Of a stretch of DNA of 64,000 nt, positions 23,254-32,315 are shown one piece after another; within the stretch, counting starts at the first letter, position 1, and each line of letters begins with the position of its first letter. Source of the DNA: Isoetes taiwanensis (lineage: Eukaryota > Streptophyta > Lycopodiopsida > Isoetales > Isoetaceae); NCBI GenBank assembly GCA_021234155.1, contig JAJEKV010000103.1, positions 2,108,001-2,172,000 on the forward strand, given 5' to 3'. The translations under genes and the position numbers were made by a program. The notes beneath the pieces are model-generated. The model saw only the letters and a list, made by a program, of their open reading frames with translations. It was not told where the DNA came from and did not search any database.

Positions 23254-24646
23254 TCATTTTTCTGGAGACATGCTGTAATTCCCACATCCGCGGGCCAGGG
23301 AAATCAGATTTCGTGCAAGCCCCGGTACATACAGTACCTGTGTTATGTTTCTTAACTTATCCGCGAACTGAAAAGTTACAGTGCCTGTTCCTGCAATCTT
23401 CAGACCTGAGGCTATCCCACTCACACTGCGCTCCTGATCTTCTGCCTTAAAATTATGTAGCCTCTCCCTATTGTTTGTCATTACATGGGTAGCAGCTGAA
23501 TCCAAGATCCAGACCTTTTCTTCAATTTCGATCTTCGCCAAAGCTTCTGCTCCAGATGCTTCAACTTTAGCCACCAACCCTTGTGGCATATTGCATGTTT
23601 CACCATCATCCATGCTTGCTTCCTCATCACTATCTGATGTACTGTCTTCCCATCTTGTTTCAAGAAACCTCACGTATTCTTGGTAGAATTTTCCATTCCT
23701 TTGGGTTCAAGAAAGGCTACGTTTGCCTCGGCTTCCTTTATGCCGCCTCCTTTTCCGGATGGTACGTCACTTTCTTTTCATGATATGAGCACTTGACACA
23801 CTTGAAGCACTCCCATTGCTCCATTGCTCCATTTTTTTTTCTGGAAGAGTACGGTCTTGTTTTCACCTCTTTCTCCTTTTGCTGTTTCTTTTCCCCATCT
23901 TTCTTGGAATTGCAGTTCCTTGAAATGTAACCTTTCTTCCCACATGTCCAGCACTCAAAATCTTTCTTTGTAGACCGGACTTTGGCTACAAATGCCGTCT
24001 CATCCTCTTCTTTCTTCAGCAGCTGTGAGGCCTGCAACACTGCACTAGTCACAGCTTCACTTCTCAATGTACCACTTTGGCATCCCATGGCTTGTTTAAT
24101 TGAAACGTAAGAATTTGGCGCATCAAGCTAAAATAGCCATAGCGGATCTTCATCGATGTTATGCTTCAAGGCTCTAAGCGATCCGCCAAGCTCTCCATGT
24201 TCTTGATGTGGTCAGCCGGATCATCTCCATCCGCCATTTTGTCTTGAAAAACTTACGCCATAAGAACAATTTTTGAGAGGTATTGTGAGTCTCAAACGTC
24301 TCTTCTGAGACATTCCGGCCCTCCTTAGCGGTTTCTTTGAGCCTCACCACGGATACGCCCATCCCGCAATCCAAACATCATGGGCGTTTTGCCGCGATTA
24401 TCTTTCTTCTTCCATGCGGATAAAAGTGCCCCTTTCTTCAACAACTTCTCCATTTTCGTCATTCACCTCTGGTGCTTGGGGTTTTGGTTCATCCCCACTC
24501 ACCACATCCCACATGTCTCTTTCTTCCAAGACTGCTTGCATCTTCCAAAACCATACAGTGGCATTGGATTGATCCAGTTTCTCAAGATTCTTGAGATCCA
24601 TTTGAAGCTTGGCCATCTCTAGAACTTCTCTCTTTCTACTTTGCAC
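23254..24646 (-). pseudogene. copia-B gag and protease
   Basis: On the minus strand 24646-24398 and 24374-24174 hold the gag N-terminus, and 24088-23738 the gag C-terminus with the zinc knuckle. 23673-23254 holds the aspartic protease with KVWILDSAATHVMTNN (the DSA active site) and TFQFADKLRNITQVLYVPGLARNLIS, a region that is broken in copia-A (20940-21060). The two copies therefore complement each other as evidence for the family. Confidence 0.78.
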
Positions 24647-24662
24647 AATCTTCTCGTATCAA

Positions 24663-24838
24663 GGCTCTGATACCATGAAACAATTTGAGCGCCAACACAG
24701 AAGCAAGAATTTGCAAAGAACCAGATCCCGATCTTGTGGGATTCTCTTCTATTTATAGTGATCCTAGAATACAACAAGCCTAATTAAGGCTCCACTAATT
24801 CTGTTACAACGTTCATATCCTAACTCTAAAAGTTCTCA
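24663..24838 (-). repeat. Primer site and truncated 5' LTR of copia-B
   Basis: Same arrangement as at 22141-22316: TGGTATCAGAGCC (24675-24663 minus), then the LTR from 24676 to 24838, cut at the same base as copia-A. Confidence 0.8.
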
Positions 24839-26540
24839 TAATGTTTGCCCAATTCGTTTGGTATTTGGGGAGGGTATTCTGGCAATGGTGGGGACTAAGA
24901 TTCTGGTATTGTATTGTATGGAAAACCGTATATATTGCCATATTTGAGGAGCTTAATGTCATTTAGAGGTCATGTTGCTTTTTTGGGTGTTCAGATAAGT
25001 TATCTTTGGAAAGGTTGAGAAGGGAAAAAAAAAAATTCAGGGCGTTTTTTTAGGGCGTGGATAAGAAGGGGTGCCCCCTTCTTTTTTTGGCAAGGGTAGC
25101 GGAGCACAGATGTAGCGGAGCACCAGACTCGAAACATTTTTCCAGAGCTCGAGACATCTGTGATCTCCAAAACACCTGTGAGCTCCAAAACGCCCATTCC
25201 GGCGGAAGAAGGCCATCTAGCCCGACTACATTCTGTAGCAGCAAGGGGCTCCTACCATGGCCACGATTTCCCTGCCCTAAAGTCGGAGGTGTTGAAGGGA
25301 TTACAATGATGAAAATGGGCTCTGGTGAGGCCGTTCGGGCCTGGAGGTTCGAATCCTCCAGCCCAGGATTGGTTGCTTTCTTTTTCTTTTTCGGGGCTGC
25401 CCGGCGATACCTTGAGGCGATTTGTCAGATTTGTCGGCGGCGATCATGGGGCCACGAAGGCGGCGGCGATGGATGGCGGGCGGCGATGGGGAGGCCGACC
25501 TCAATAGCCATTGATCGGTGATTCCGGCAGTCCGTAGCCGGCTTCAATGGCTTTTGCATTTTCTTTATTTTTTGTGTCGCCAACCATAGGTCTATTTTGC
25601 ACCATTGAAACTTTCGTGGGGGTACCTGTGCAACATATTAAGGGCCCTTGATCTGAGAATATTCCCCAGATCAATGGTCCAAAAAACAAGATATAAACAT
25701 CCCATAAAGATATATGTTATATGCTAACAACAATTATGGGATGAAGATCTTTATGGGATGTTTATATCTTTGTTTTGGACCATTGATCCGGGAATATTCT
25801 ATCAAGGGCCCCCTAATATTTTGCACAGTGCCCCCACCAAAGTTTCAATGGTGCAAAACGTAATTCCTATGGTTGGCGCATACAAAAAATAAAGAAAAAT
25901 GCAAATCGGGCTTCTGCCACGATCGCGGACCACCGGATCGGGAATAATGGCTATTGGGGCCGAAGCCCCACCCCATCGGCACAAAGCCCTGCCATCCATC
26001 GCCACGCCTTCGTGGCCCCATGATCGCCGCTCGTGACAAATCGTGACGGCAAATCGCCCGCGGGTATCGCTTCTAAGCAGCCCACCGCATAAGAAAAAGA
26101 AAAAGAAATCAACTAATCCCGGAGGATTCAACCTCCAGTCTCGAACTACCACCACCAGAGCCCATTTTCATCATTGTAATCCCTTCAACACCTCCGACTT
26201 TAGGGCAGGGAAATCGTGGCCATGGTAGGAGCCCTTGTCGCTACGTAATGGCCTGCTAGATGGCCTTCTTCCCACGGGAATGGGCGCTTTGAGCTCAATT
26301 GTGTTTTGGAGATCACGAGATGTCTCGAAGCTCGAAAAATGTTTCGAGTCCGGTGTTCGCTACATCCGGTGGCTTCGCCCTTAAAAAAAGAAGGGGGCAC
26401 CCCTTCTTATCCACGCCCTAAAAAAACGCCCTGAATTTTTTTTTTCCCTTCTCAACCTTTCCAAAGATAACTTATCTGAACACCCAAAAAAGCAACATGA
26501 CCTCTAAATGACATTAAGCTCCTCAAATATGGCAATATAT
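24839..26540. mobile_element. Foldback transposon, 1.6-kb near-perfect palindrome
   Basis: 24930-26540 is one long inverted repeat centred near 25735. For example GCCATATTTGAGGAGC (24937) mirrors GCTCCTCAAATATGGC (26519-26534), and the GTGGATAAGAAGGGGTGCCC region near 25055 mirrors 26396-26415. The pairing continues inwards to the AAACATCCCATAAAG / TTTATGGGATGTTT centre. The loop is small and there is no transposase. About 90 bp outside the left arm (24839-24929) has no mirror on the right, so the right tip seems lost. It sits inside the copia 5' LTR, whose remainder follows at 26541. Confidence 0.85.
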
Positions 26541-26565
26541 ACAACCAGACATTCAATTTCTAGGA
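26541..26565 (-). repeat. Displaced end of the copia 5' LTR
   Basis: ACAACCAGACATTCAATTTCTA matches the part of the complete left LTR (17654-17675) missing from both truncated LTRs, so the foldback and the duplication separated it by about 1.7 kb. Confidence 0.7.
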
Positions 26566-26947
26566 ATACATCTATCCAATTCCCTTCCAACACTTGCAGG
26601 TGCAATTACCACGCCATCAACCGACAGAAATTTTAATATAACCTTCTGTCTGTGATCCTGCTCGAGGAGGAGATCCGATTTCATACTAGCATCTCTTTTG
26701 GTTATTCCGTCATCCGGAGGCCCGCTTACTCGCTGTCGGATGAACTTGGGCGCCAAACAAGTAGGGTAAAACCTCTGTTTCTTCTTACCATTCTCTATGC
26801 CTCAACTCACCAGGTCATGATCCTATTATCAGACTGCTACATTTTCTTATTGGCATTCGCGAAACAGGTAAGTCGTCATCAGCAATCCCTGTGCAAAATC
26901 ACCTGGCTAGTTTCTGATTTTCTTTTCGTAGCAGATTATTTGAACAT
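26566..26947 (+). other. Upstream region of the PPR gene with a candidate intron
   Basis: An open stretch at 26652-26866 runs to CAG/GTAAGTCG (near 26868). TTTTCTTTTCGTAG/CAG (near 26930) would be the acceptor of a roughly 64-bp intron just before the PPR frame. Whether this is a real 5' exon or UTR cannot be decided from sequence alone. Confidence 0.35.
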
Positions 26948-28420
26948 TTGTATACGCTTTGCAAGGATAAGCGCTTAAGACATGCACTTCAGTTTGCAGA
27001 AGATATGGAACGGAGATTGACTTTCATAACTAGGGATAATGCATATTGCCTTCTGCAGCTATGTGAAGAAAAAAAGGACCTGAATTGCTGCAGACGAGTT
27101 CAGACCCTAATGGCCCATGTTGGGCTTGATTCTGTTGCAGTTTTGGGTGATCATCTAATTAGATTGTTTGCTTACCAAGGGAATCTGCAAGAGGCAAGTC
27201 AGACATTTAACATAATTGCAATTCCAAGTGAATATTCATGGGCTGCTATTATTTTGGCATACGCAAATCTTGGACAAGGACGAGTGGCATTTGAATTATA
27301 TCATAGAATGCAATCTTCAGGTATGAAGGGAAACTCCTATGTCTACGTTGCAGTTCTCAAGTCCTGCTCGATGACAAGAGATGTTTTGCAGGGAAAAATT
27401 ACTCATGATCAAATCATTAAGGAGAAATTACTATCAGAAGTAATTGTTGGAAATGCCCTTATTGACATGTATGTAAAATCAGGAAGTCTGGAGCAGGCGA
27501 ATAATGTTTTCAACAACATTCCGCAGCGAGATGTGGTTTCATGGAATACGATGATTGCAGGATATGCCCAGCATGGACCAAGTCCTTGGGGCCTGGAATA
27601 TATCAGAAAGATGCAACAGGATGGAATTTCTCCGAATGTCATTTCATGGAATACCATGATTGGAGGTTATGTTGAGCATGGCGAGGGGCTTCTAGCGTTA
27701 CAGTGCTTTGAGAAAATGGTTGACAATGGAAATTGTCCAAATGATGCCACATTTCTAAGTGTTTTGAAAGCATGCACCAGCATAGGCTCCATAGGGCAGG
27801 GAAGATTTATCCATCAGAGAACCATAGTAAGTGAACTTAACGTGGATACTGTGGTAGGAACCACCTTGGTTGATATGTATGCAAAATGTGGAAGCCTCCA
27901 GGAGGCGCAGGCTACCTTTTTCCAATTGACAAATCCAAATGTTGTGTCCTGGAACGCATTGATGGCAGGATATGCGCAGCATGGGCAAAGCTTTTCAGTG
28001 GTGGAATGCTTTAAAAGGATGCAATTGGACTCCATAAGGCCAGACGAAGTATCCTATACTTGTATACTTACTGCTTGTGGCCATGCAGGCCTTGTAGATG
28101 AAGGTCACTGGTATTTTAAAACCATGAAAGAATATTATGACCTTACACCAACGGTATCACACCGGACTTGCATGGTTGATCTTCTTGGCCATGCAGGATG
28201 TGTATATGAGGCTGAGGTGCTAGTCCATGCTGCTTTGCAAACAGACATTGTGGGACTGACAAGTTTTCTTAGTGCTTGCAAGTTACATGGCAGTACAGAT
28301 TCAGGAATATACTGTTTCGATCGGATGGTCTTATTGGATTCCTGTTGTGCACCTGGATTCGTACTCATGTCAAACATTTATACTTGTGCTTGCTTGACAA
28401 GGACATGGATTTTGAACTAA
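26948..28420 (+). CDS. Pentatricopeptide-repeat protein, PLS type, C-terminally short
   Basis: 490 residues without interruption. Repeated PPR signatures: PSEYSWAAIILAYANLGQ (about 93-110), VGNALIDMYVKSGSLEQANNVFNNIPQRDVVSWNTMIAGYAQHG (starting about 167), ISPNVISWNTMIGGYVEHGE (227), GTTLVDMYAKCGSLQEAQATF (304), NPNVVSWNALMAGYAQHGQ (329), and RPDEVSYTCILTACGHAGLVDEG (364). After CMVDLLGHAG (408) an E-type domain begins but ends early (VLMSNIYTCACLTRTWILN). There is no E+ or DYW editing domain. PLS-type proteins bind single-stranded organellar RNA, usually for C-to-U editing in plastids or mitochondria. A clear organelle presequence is not visible from this ATG. It may be a truncated family member or may rely on a DYW partner. 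Coding quality contrasts with the transposons around it. Confidence 0.85.
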   Translation: MYTLCKDKRLRHALQFAEDMERRLTFITRDNAYCLLQLCEEKKDLNCCRRVQTLMAHVGLDSVAVLGDHLIRLFAYQGNLQEASQTFNIIAIPSEYSWAAIILAYANLGQGRVAFELYHRMQSSGMKGNSYVYVAVLKSCSMTRDVLQGKITHDQIIKEKLLSEVIVGNALIDMYVKSGSLEQANNVFNNIPQRDVVSWNTMIAGYAQHGPSPWGLEYIRKMQQDGISPNVISWNTMIGGYVEHGEGLLALQCFEKMVDNGNCPNDATFLSVLKACTSIGSIGQGRFIHQRTIVSELNVDTVVGTTLVDMYAKCGSLQEAQATFFQLTNPNVVSWNALMAGYAQHGQSFSVVECFKRMQLDSIRPDEVSYTCILTACGHAGLVDEGHWYFKTMKEYYDLTPTVSHRTCMVDLLGHAGCVYEAEVLVHAALQTDIVGLTSFLSACKLHGSTDSGIYCFDRMVLLDSCCAPGFVLMSNIYTCACLTRTWILN

Positions 28421-31157
28421 ACATTTGTATTTGGCCATAGATGTCATGGAAACATAACTACGTTATGCCTGCCATATTTCACCCGACCAAGTTCAAGTTC
28501 TAACAGTTTGCTTACTCGCCACTAAGCGATGGGGCCTGTTAATATCAGGATTCATGTCTTTCATATGTCGACAAGATGAACATGGGTCTTGAGGTCTTAT
28601 TAACAAACAAAGATGACCATTTTTGTCAACTGTTACTATTCATGGAATGTTGCTGAAGAATGGCTCATTCATTGATATGACCATTTGGGAAGCTCTAATG
28701 CGTCATTTTCAGTTCGTGTAGCAGATTTGCGGGAATGAAACGATGTGATTAAATGGTTCACACCATATATCCCTCAAATATTGCTTGCTGTATTGACAAC
28801 TACATAACAATTCTTTCTTATTTTACAGGGCTCTTTTCTATAGGGGCCAGTCTAGCCATTGATTCCGATATGTATGAACTTGAATGGTATGCTCCATTTC
28901 ATTGTAAAATTGATGACGAAGGAATATCATTCTTAATAGATAGATAGAGGCTGAGAATGTGCAATAACAGAAGCACTTCAAGGATGACTGTCAGGAAGGA
29001 AGGGAAGATTTAAGGGATGGGATACTGACCTGTACCTGTCCCCGATATGAAGTCAAAGGTGTCGAGGCTGAGAAAGTCAAAGTCATGATATCCAAGCATC
29101 CCAAGGCTTTTAATTGCGGCCCTCAGATATTGCATCCTCCAGATGTAATTTTAGGAAATTAAGGAGCAGGTACATGCATAAGAAATCCAGTATGGAACCA
29201 CATGAGGAGTTGCCTTGCAGGAATTTGAAACTGGCAGGAATGTATCTGCTCAGCTCAATATTCAATTGCAGAAAGTTTGGTGGTGCCTGAAGGAGGTTGG
29301 AGCTTGTGTTGGTGTTGCTTAAAAAGCCTGGCAACGTCAATCTCCTCCCAACAGCCAAATCGAATATGGAGTTGAAGTGGAAATGGCCTCATTCAGATTC
29401 CGCGCTCCCTTCCTTACAAGCACTAGCCTGTTACGACTCATTGCTTAAATGAAGTGGCCATAGGCTGACCAATTTATGTGTATAAATAAATGCACCAAAA
29501 TGGAAGAACAGGAATTTAATGGGATAGGAAAAGAGGTTGCCAGGTTAATTTTAAATTTTATGAAAAACACAGATTACACAAGCTAAGGTCACCTTCAGTG
29601 TTAATTTTATAAAAACAAAAAGAAACTGCAGATCATGCACTAACTAAGGTCACCTTCAGCAAGGCTGCTTTAGACATGACAACATCTTGTGATATCGTGA
29701 TGCTGTAGACATTTCTAGAAACGCTGCCTACCTTCTGCCAAAATTACATTAGGCTCTGCATAACCAATATTTATGAGCAAACGTTTGGCTTCCATAAGGT
29801 AACTCCTAATACATGAAGATCCCAAACCAAATTACAAGTAGTCTTTTTGGGTTAAGGGTGGAGGTGAGGAGTTGATATATATGCAACTGAGTAGGATGTG
29901 CTCTGAAAATTGAGGAGATGTGTGAAATGATGTTGAGCCGTTGAAACGTGTTAGGAGAGCCTTGGTCTTTCAAATCTGTGGCTTCAACCCAAGAAAAGCT
30001 TCGGATTCTCTCTGTTCGCCCCTTGCCTTAGATTTCCATTCATTCAATTTGGGTTCTTTTAATCTGCTCATAACTGGTAAAAATGTTTTTGGGCCATAGA
30101 TTCTTCAGAAATTTTTGACGGTGAAATCTTAAATTTATCAAAAAAATCTATTGATGTAATGCAAGAAATCGCTCTTAATTATATGTCGGATTCGTGTTTT
30201 TGCATGCTAATGAAAATTTTTGGTTCGACGTTGTAGTCTGTTATTGATCCGAAATGGGTAGTACTTACTTATAACAACGTGGAGCATGGAAATAGAGTGA
30301 AGGCTATGGCATCCTCTAATGAATCCCAATGCGAAGATGTGATTTCTCAAGTGATTGAACGTGTTAGGATGACAAGACTGTCTATGATCCATCTCGGCAA
30401 GAAATTCACTCATACCACTTCCTTTCTATTCTATTATATGTTTGAGGCATGTTATTGTCCTAGCTCAGCATTCAAATTGAGAATGGGCATCGTGATATTG
30501 TCCAGTTCATCTGTGCATGAACTGTGCCGGTTTGGATTGCTCTCCTTTAAGTTTCTTGCTAGCCTACCTAGCATAGAAGTTGACCATGGTCTCTATTTAT
30601 ACTCCATTTGCTCAGCCCCTGGCCATGGCTGTGGCGTTTAGATGATGGTGGTAGTAGTGGAGTGAGATGAGAGGGATAACACCTTGGAACGAGGGTGTTA
30701 AGTTTGTTATAGTAGGGTATAACACCCGAGTTCTAGAGTCGCCTTAACAAACTGGGCCCGAGAGTTTTATAGTGGTTTTGTAGTGGTTTTATGGTGGTTT
30801 TCATATCAAGCTAGGTGTTTATAGCCATTTGGCATAACAAACTAGGTGTTTATGCACTTTTTAATGTGTTACTGGTGGGTAACACTCTTGCAATCAACGG
30901 CTGAGATCCGATCTCAGCCTTAAAACTTGAGGGCTAGGTTGTTAAGGATGATGGTCTGCAAGATTGCCTAAGGACACGAAGGAGCTAAGCCAAGAAGCCA
31001 GTCGCCAAGTAGTTGGAGTGGACCAGACCCACAAAACAGGTGGGCCCACCTATAAACTCAAGGGTGACCACGATGAGCTATAGTCCTTGCATGTCGATGA
31101 TTACATGTCCACGCACATGGAGGCATCTCGCACGGGATATACATTCTTAGTATTAGA
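28421..31157. other. Intergenic DNA downstream of the PPR gene
   Basis: No recognised gene. A TTTATTTTACAG acceptor-like site near 28828 precedes a 64-codon open stretch, possibly 3' UTR. Short open frames at 29110-29358 (minus) and 30279-30641 (plus) match nothing I know. 30660-30960 has several 'AACACC/GGTGTTA' motifs in both orientations that could be a decayed small transposon. Confidence 0.35.
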
Positions 31158-31253
31158 TAATTTCCGGACGGGAGGCATTCCGTCGAAAAAAATTTCGAGG
31201 CGGGAGCCTCCGCCAAGAAAATTTTTCGGCGGAATTCCGACCACCGGAAATTA
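31158..31253. mobile_element. 96-bp hairpin element
   Basis: Near-perfect palindrome from TAATTTCCGG to CCGGAAATTA. The inner arms also pair (TTCCGTCGAAAAAAATTTCG with AAAATTTTTCGGCGGAA). The size and structure fit a minimal MITE. No target duplication is evident. Confidence 0.6.
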
Positions 31254-31261
31254 ACAAACGC

Positions 31262-31830
31262 AATAAACACTTGCTTCAAATTACGTGCCAAAAACTTTTT
31301 CAGGGAGAAATTTTTGTTAGCGGCTATGGCGGAGACGGATGTTGCAACAGCTGCTTATCAGCAAACCACGACTAAACAGAGATGAAAATGTGGGCTGAAA
31401 CAGAGATGGAACCTGCCGGATTTGAATCAAAGCTTTGTTTCATGCCAGACTTGAGCTTCAAAAAGGTCTATTTCATGCCTAAGTCTAAACTCCCAAATCT
31501 CTGTCATGTTTGTCTGCTACGCTATGGTATAAGCCAGATTTGAGCTCTTGTCCCGTGTTTATGCCAGACTTAGTGTGAATTACTACGATCCATGTCAGAT
31601 TTGGGTTAAGACCCTGTGACCCATGTCAGATTTACTCACGAGAAGATCCATATATATGCTCTGCGAATCAAAATTTTGGCGTAAGATACAGCCAAAATGA
31701 ATCTTACTATGGATAACTGGGCGATGGAAGAGTGCCCTGGGTTTTTGAGTTCATTCTCGTCGGAATAGTGATCCAACCTGCAGTGCGCTTCAGAACACAG
31801 AAAAACAATACCCCATATGGCAGCGCCGCT

Positions 31831-31871
<41 letters not shown>

Positions 31872-31941
31872 GAGCGGAAGGCATATAGCGCGTGATAAAA
31901 TATACAGAATTTTACAGTAATTTGAAGCAAGTGTTTATTAC
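31262..31941. mobile_element. Candidate 680-bp element with 22-bp perfect terminal inverted repeats
   Basis: AATAAACACTTGCTTCAAAT at the left end is matched exactly, through 22 bases, by its reverse complement at 31919-31940. The interior has no gene. It contains a repeated 'CATGCCAGACTT/TGCCAGATTTG' motif (31442-31640) and an (ATAG)n run. It could be a non-autonomous DNA transposon. The lack of a clear target duplication keeps confidence moderate. Confidence 0.45.
31831..31872. repeat. (ATAG)n microsatellite
   Basis: About ten tandem ATAG units inside the inverted-repeat-bounded segment. Confidence 0.9.
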
Positions 31942-32315
31942 GATATTAGTTATCTCTCTTGATAGATACACAATTCTTGTCTTCAATAAGGAATTCAGCC
32001 CATGCAAAGAAGATGTTGTCACTACGAAATCATTCTTCCGTGTCGTTAACTATCGGCCGATGCCAGCAGCGTGGCACCACGCAATCAAAGTCATTTAACC
32101 ACGTTAACTACGTGGCAACAGTTATGTCAGTGTGGCTGGCATCATCCGCGCCACGTGGATGCCAGTGCATGCCTAGTGGCAGAGACGTGTAGCATGCTAC
32201 GTAAGCGACGTCGTTAAACGACATTGTGTACGTTGCAAAAAGCATATGCTTCGTAACGCCTAGTGGCAGGGAGGCGGGATGTGCCACCTAAGCGACGTCG
32301 TTCAATGACGTGGCT
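31942..32315. other. Intergenic, two tandem copies with CGACGTCG and ACGTGGC motifs
   Basis: AAGCGACGTCGTT occurs at about 32203 and 32291 within two similar blocks about 88 bp apart (each also has CCTAGTGGCAG). ACGTGGC/GCCACGT motifs are frequent (32071-32160). These resemble plant ACGT-core regulatory elements, but no gene is attached. Confidence 0.4.

Larger units (their letters stand above)
23180..24838 (-). mobile_element. copia-B: partial copy of copia-A
   Basis: 23180-24859 repeats 20653-22337 in the same orientation, including primer site, truncated LTR and the first bases of the foldback. The 3' half of pol is missing. Because both copies share the LTR break and its flank, this is a segmental duplication, not an independent insertion. 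Confidence 0.8.

Noticed and set aside
25340-25365. tRNA-like T-arm (GGTTCGAATCC) in the foldback arm
   Set aside because: Only a B-box-like core inside a palindromic stretch. No acceptor stem, D-arm or anticodon arm could be placed, so no tRNA gene is called.
31636-31884. 82-residue minus-strand frame with SIYLSIYLSIY repeats
   Set aside because: It is translation of the ATAG microsatellite, not a protein.
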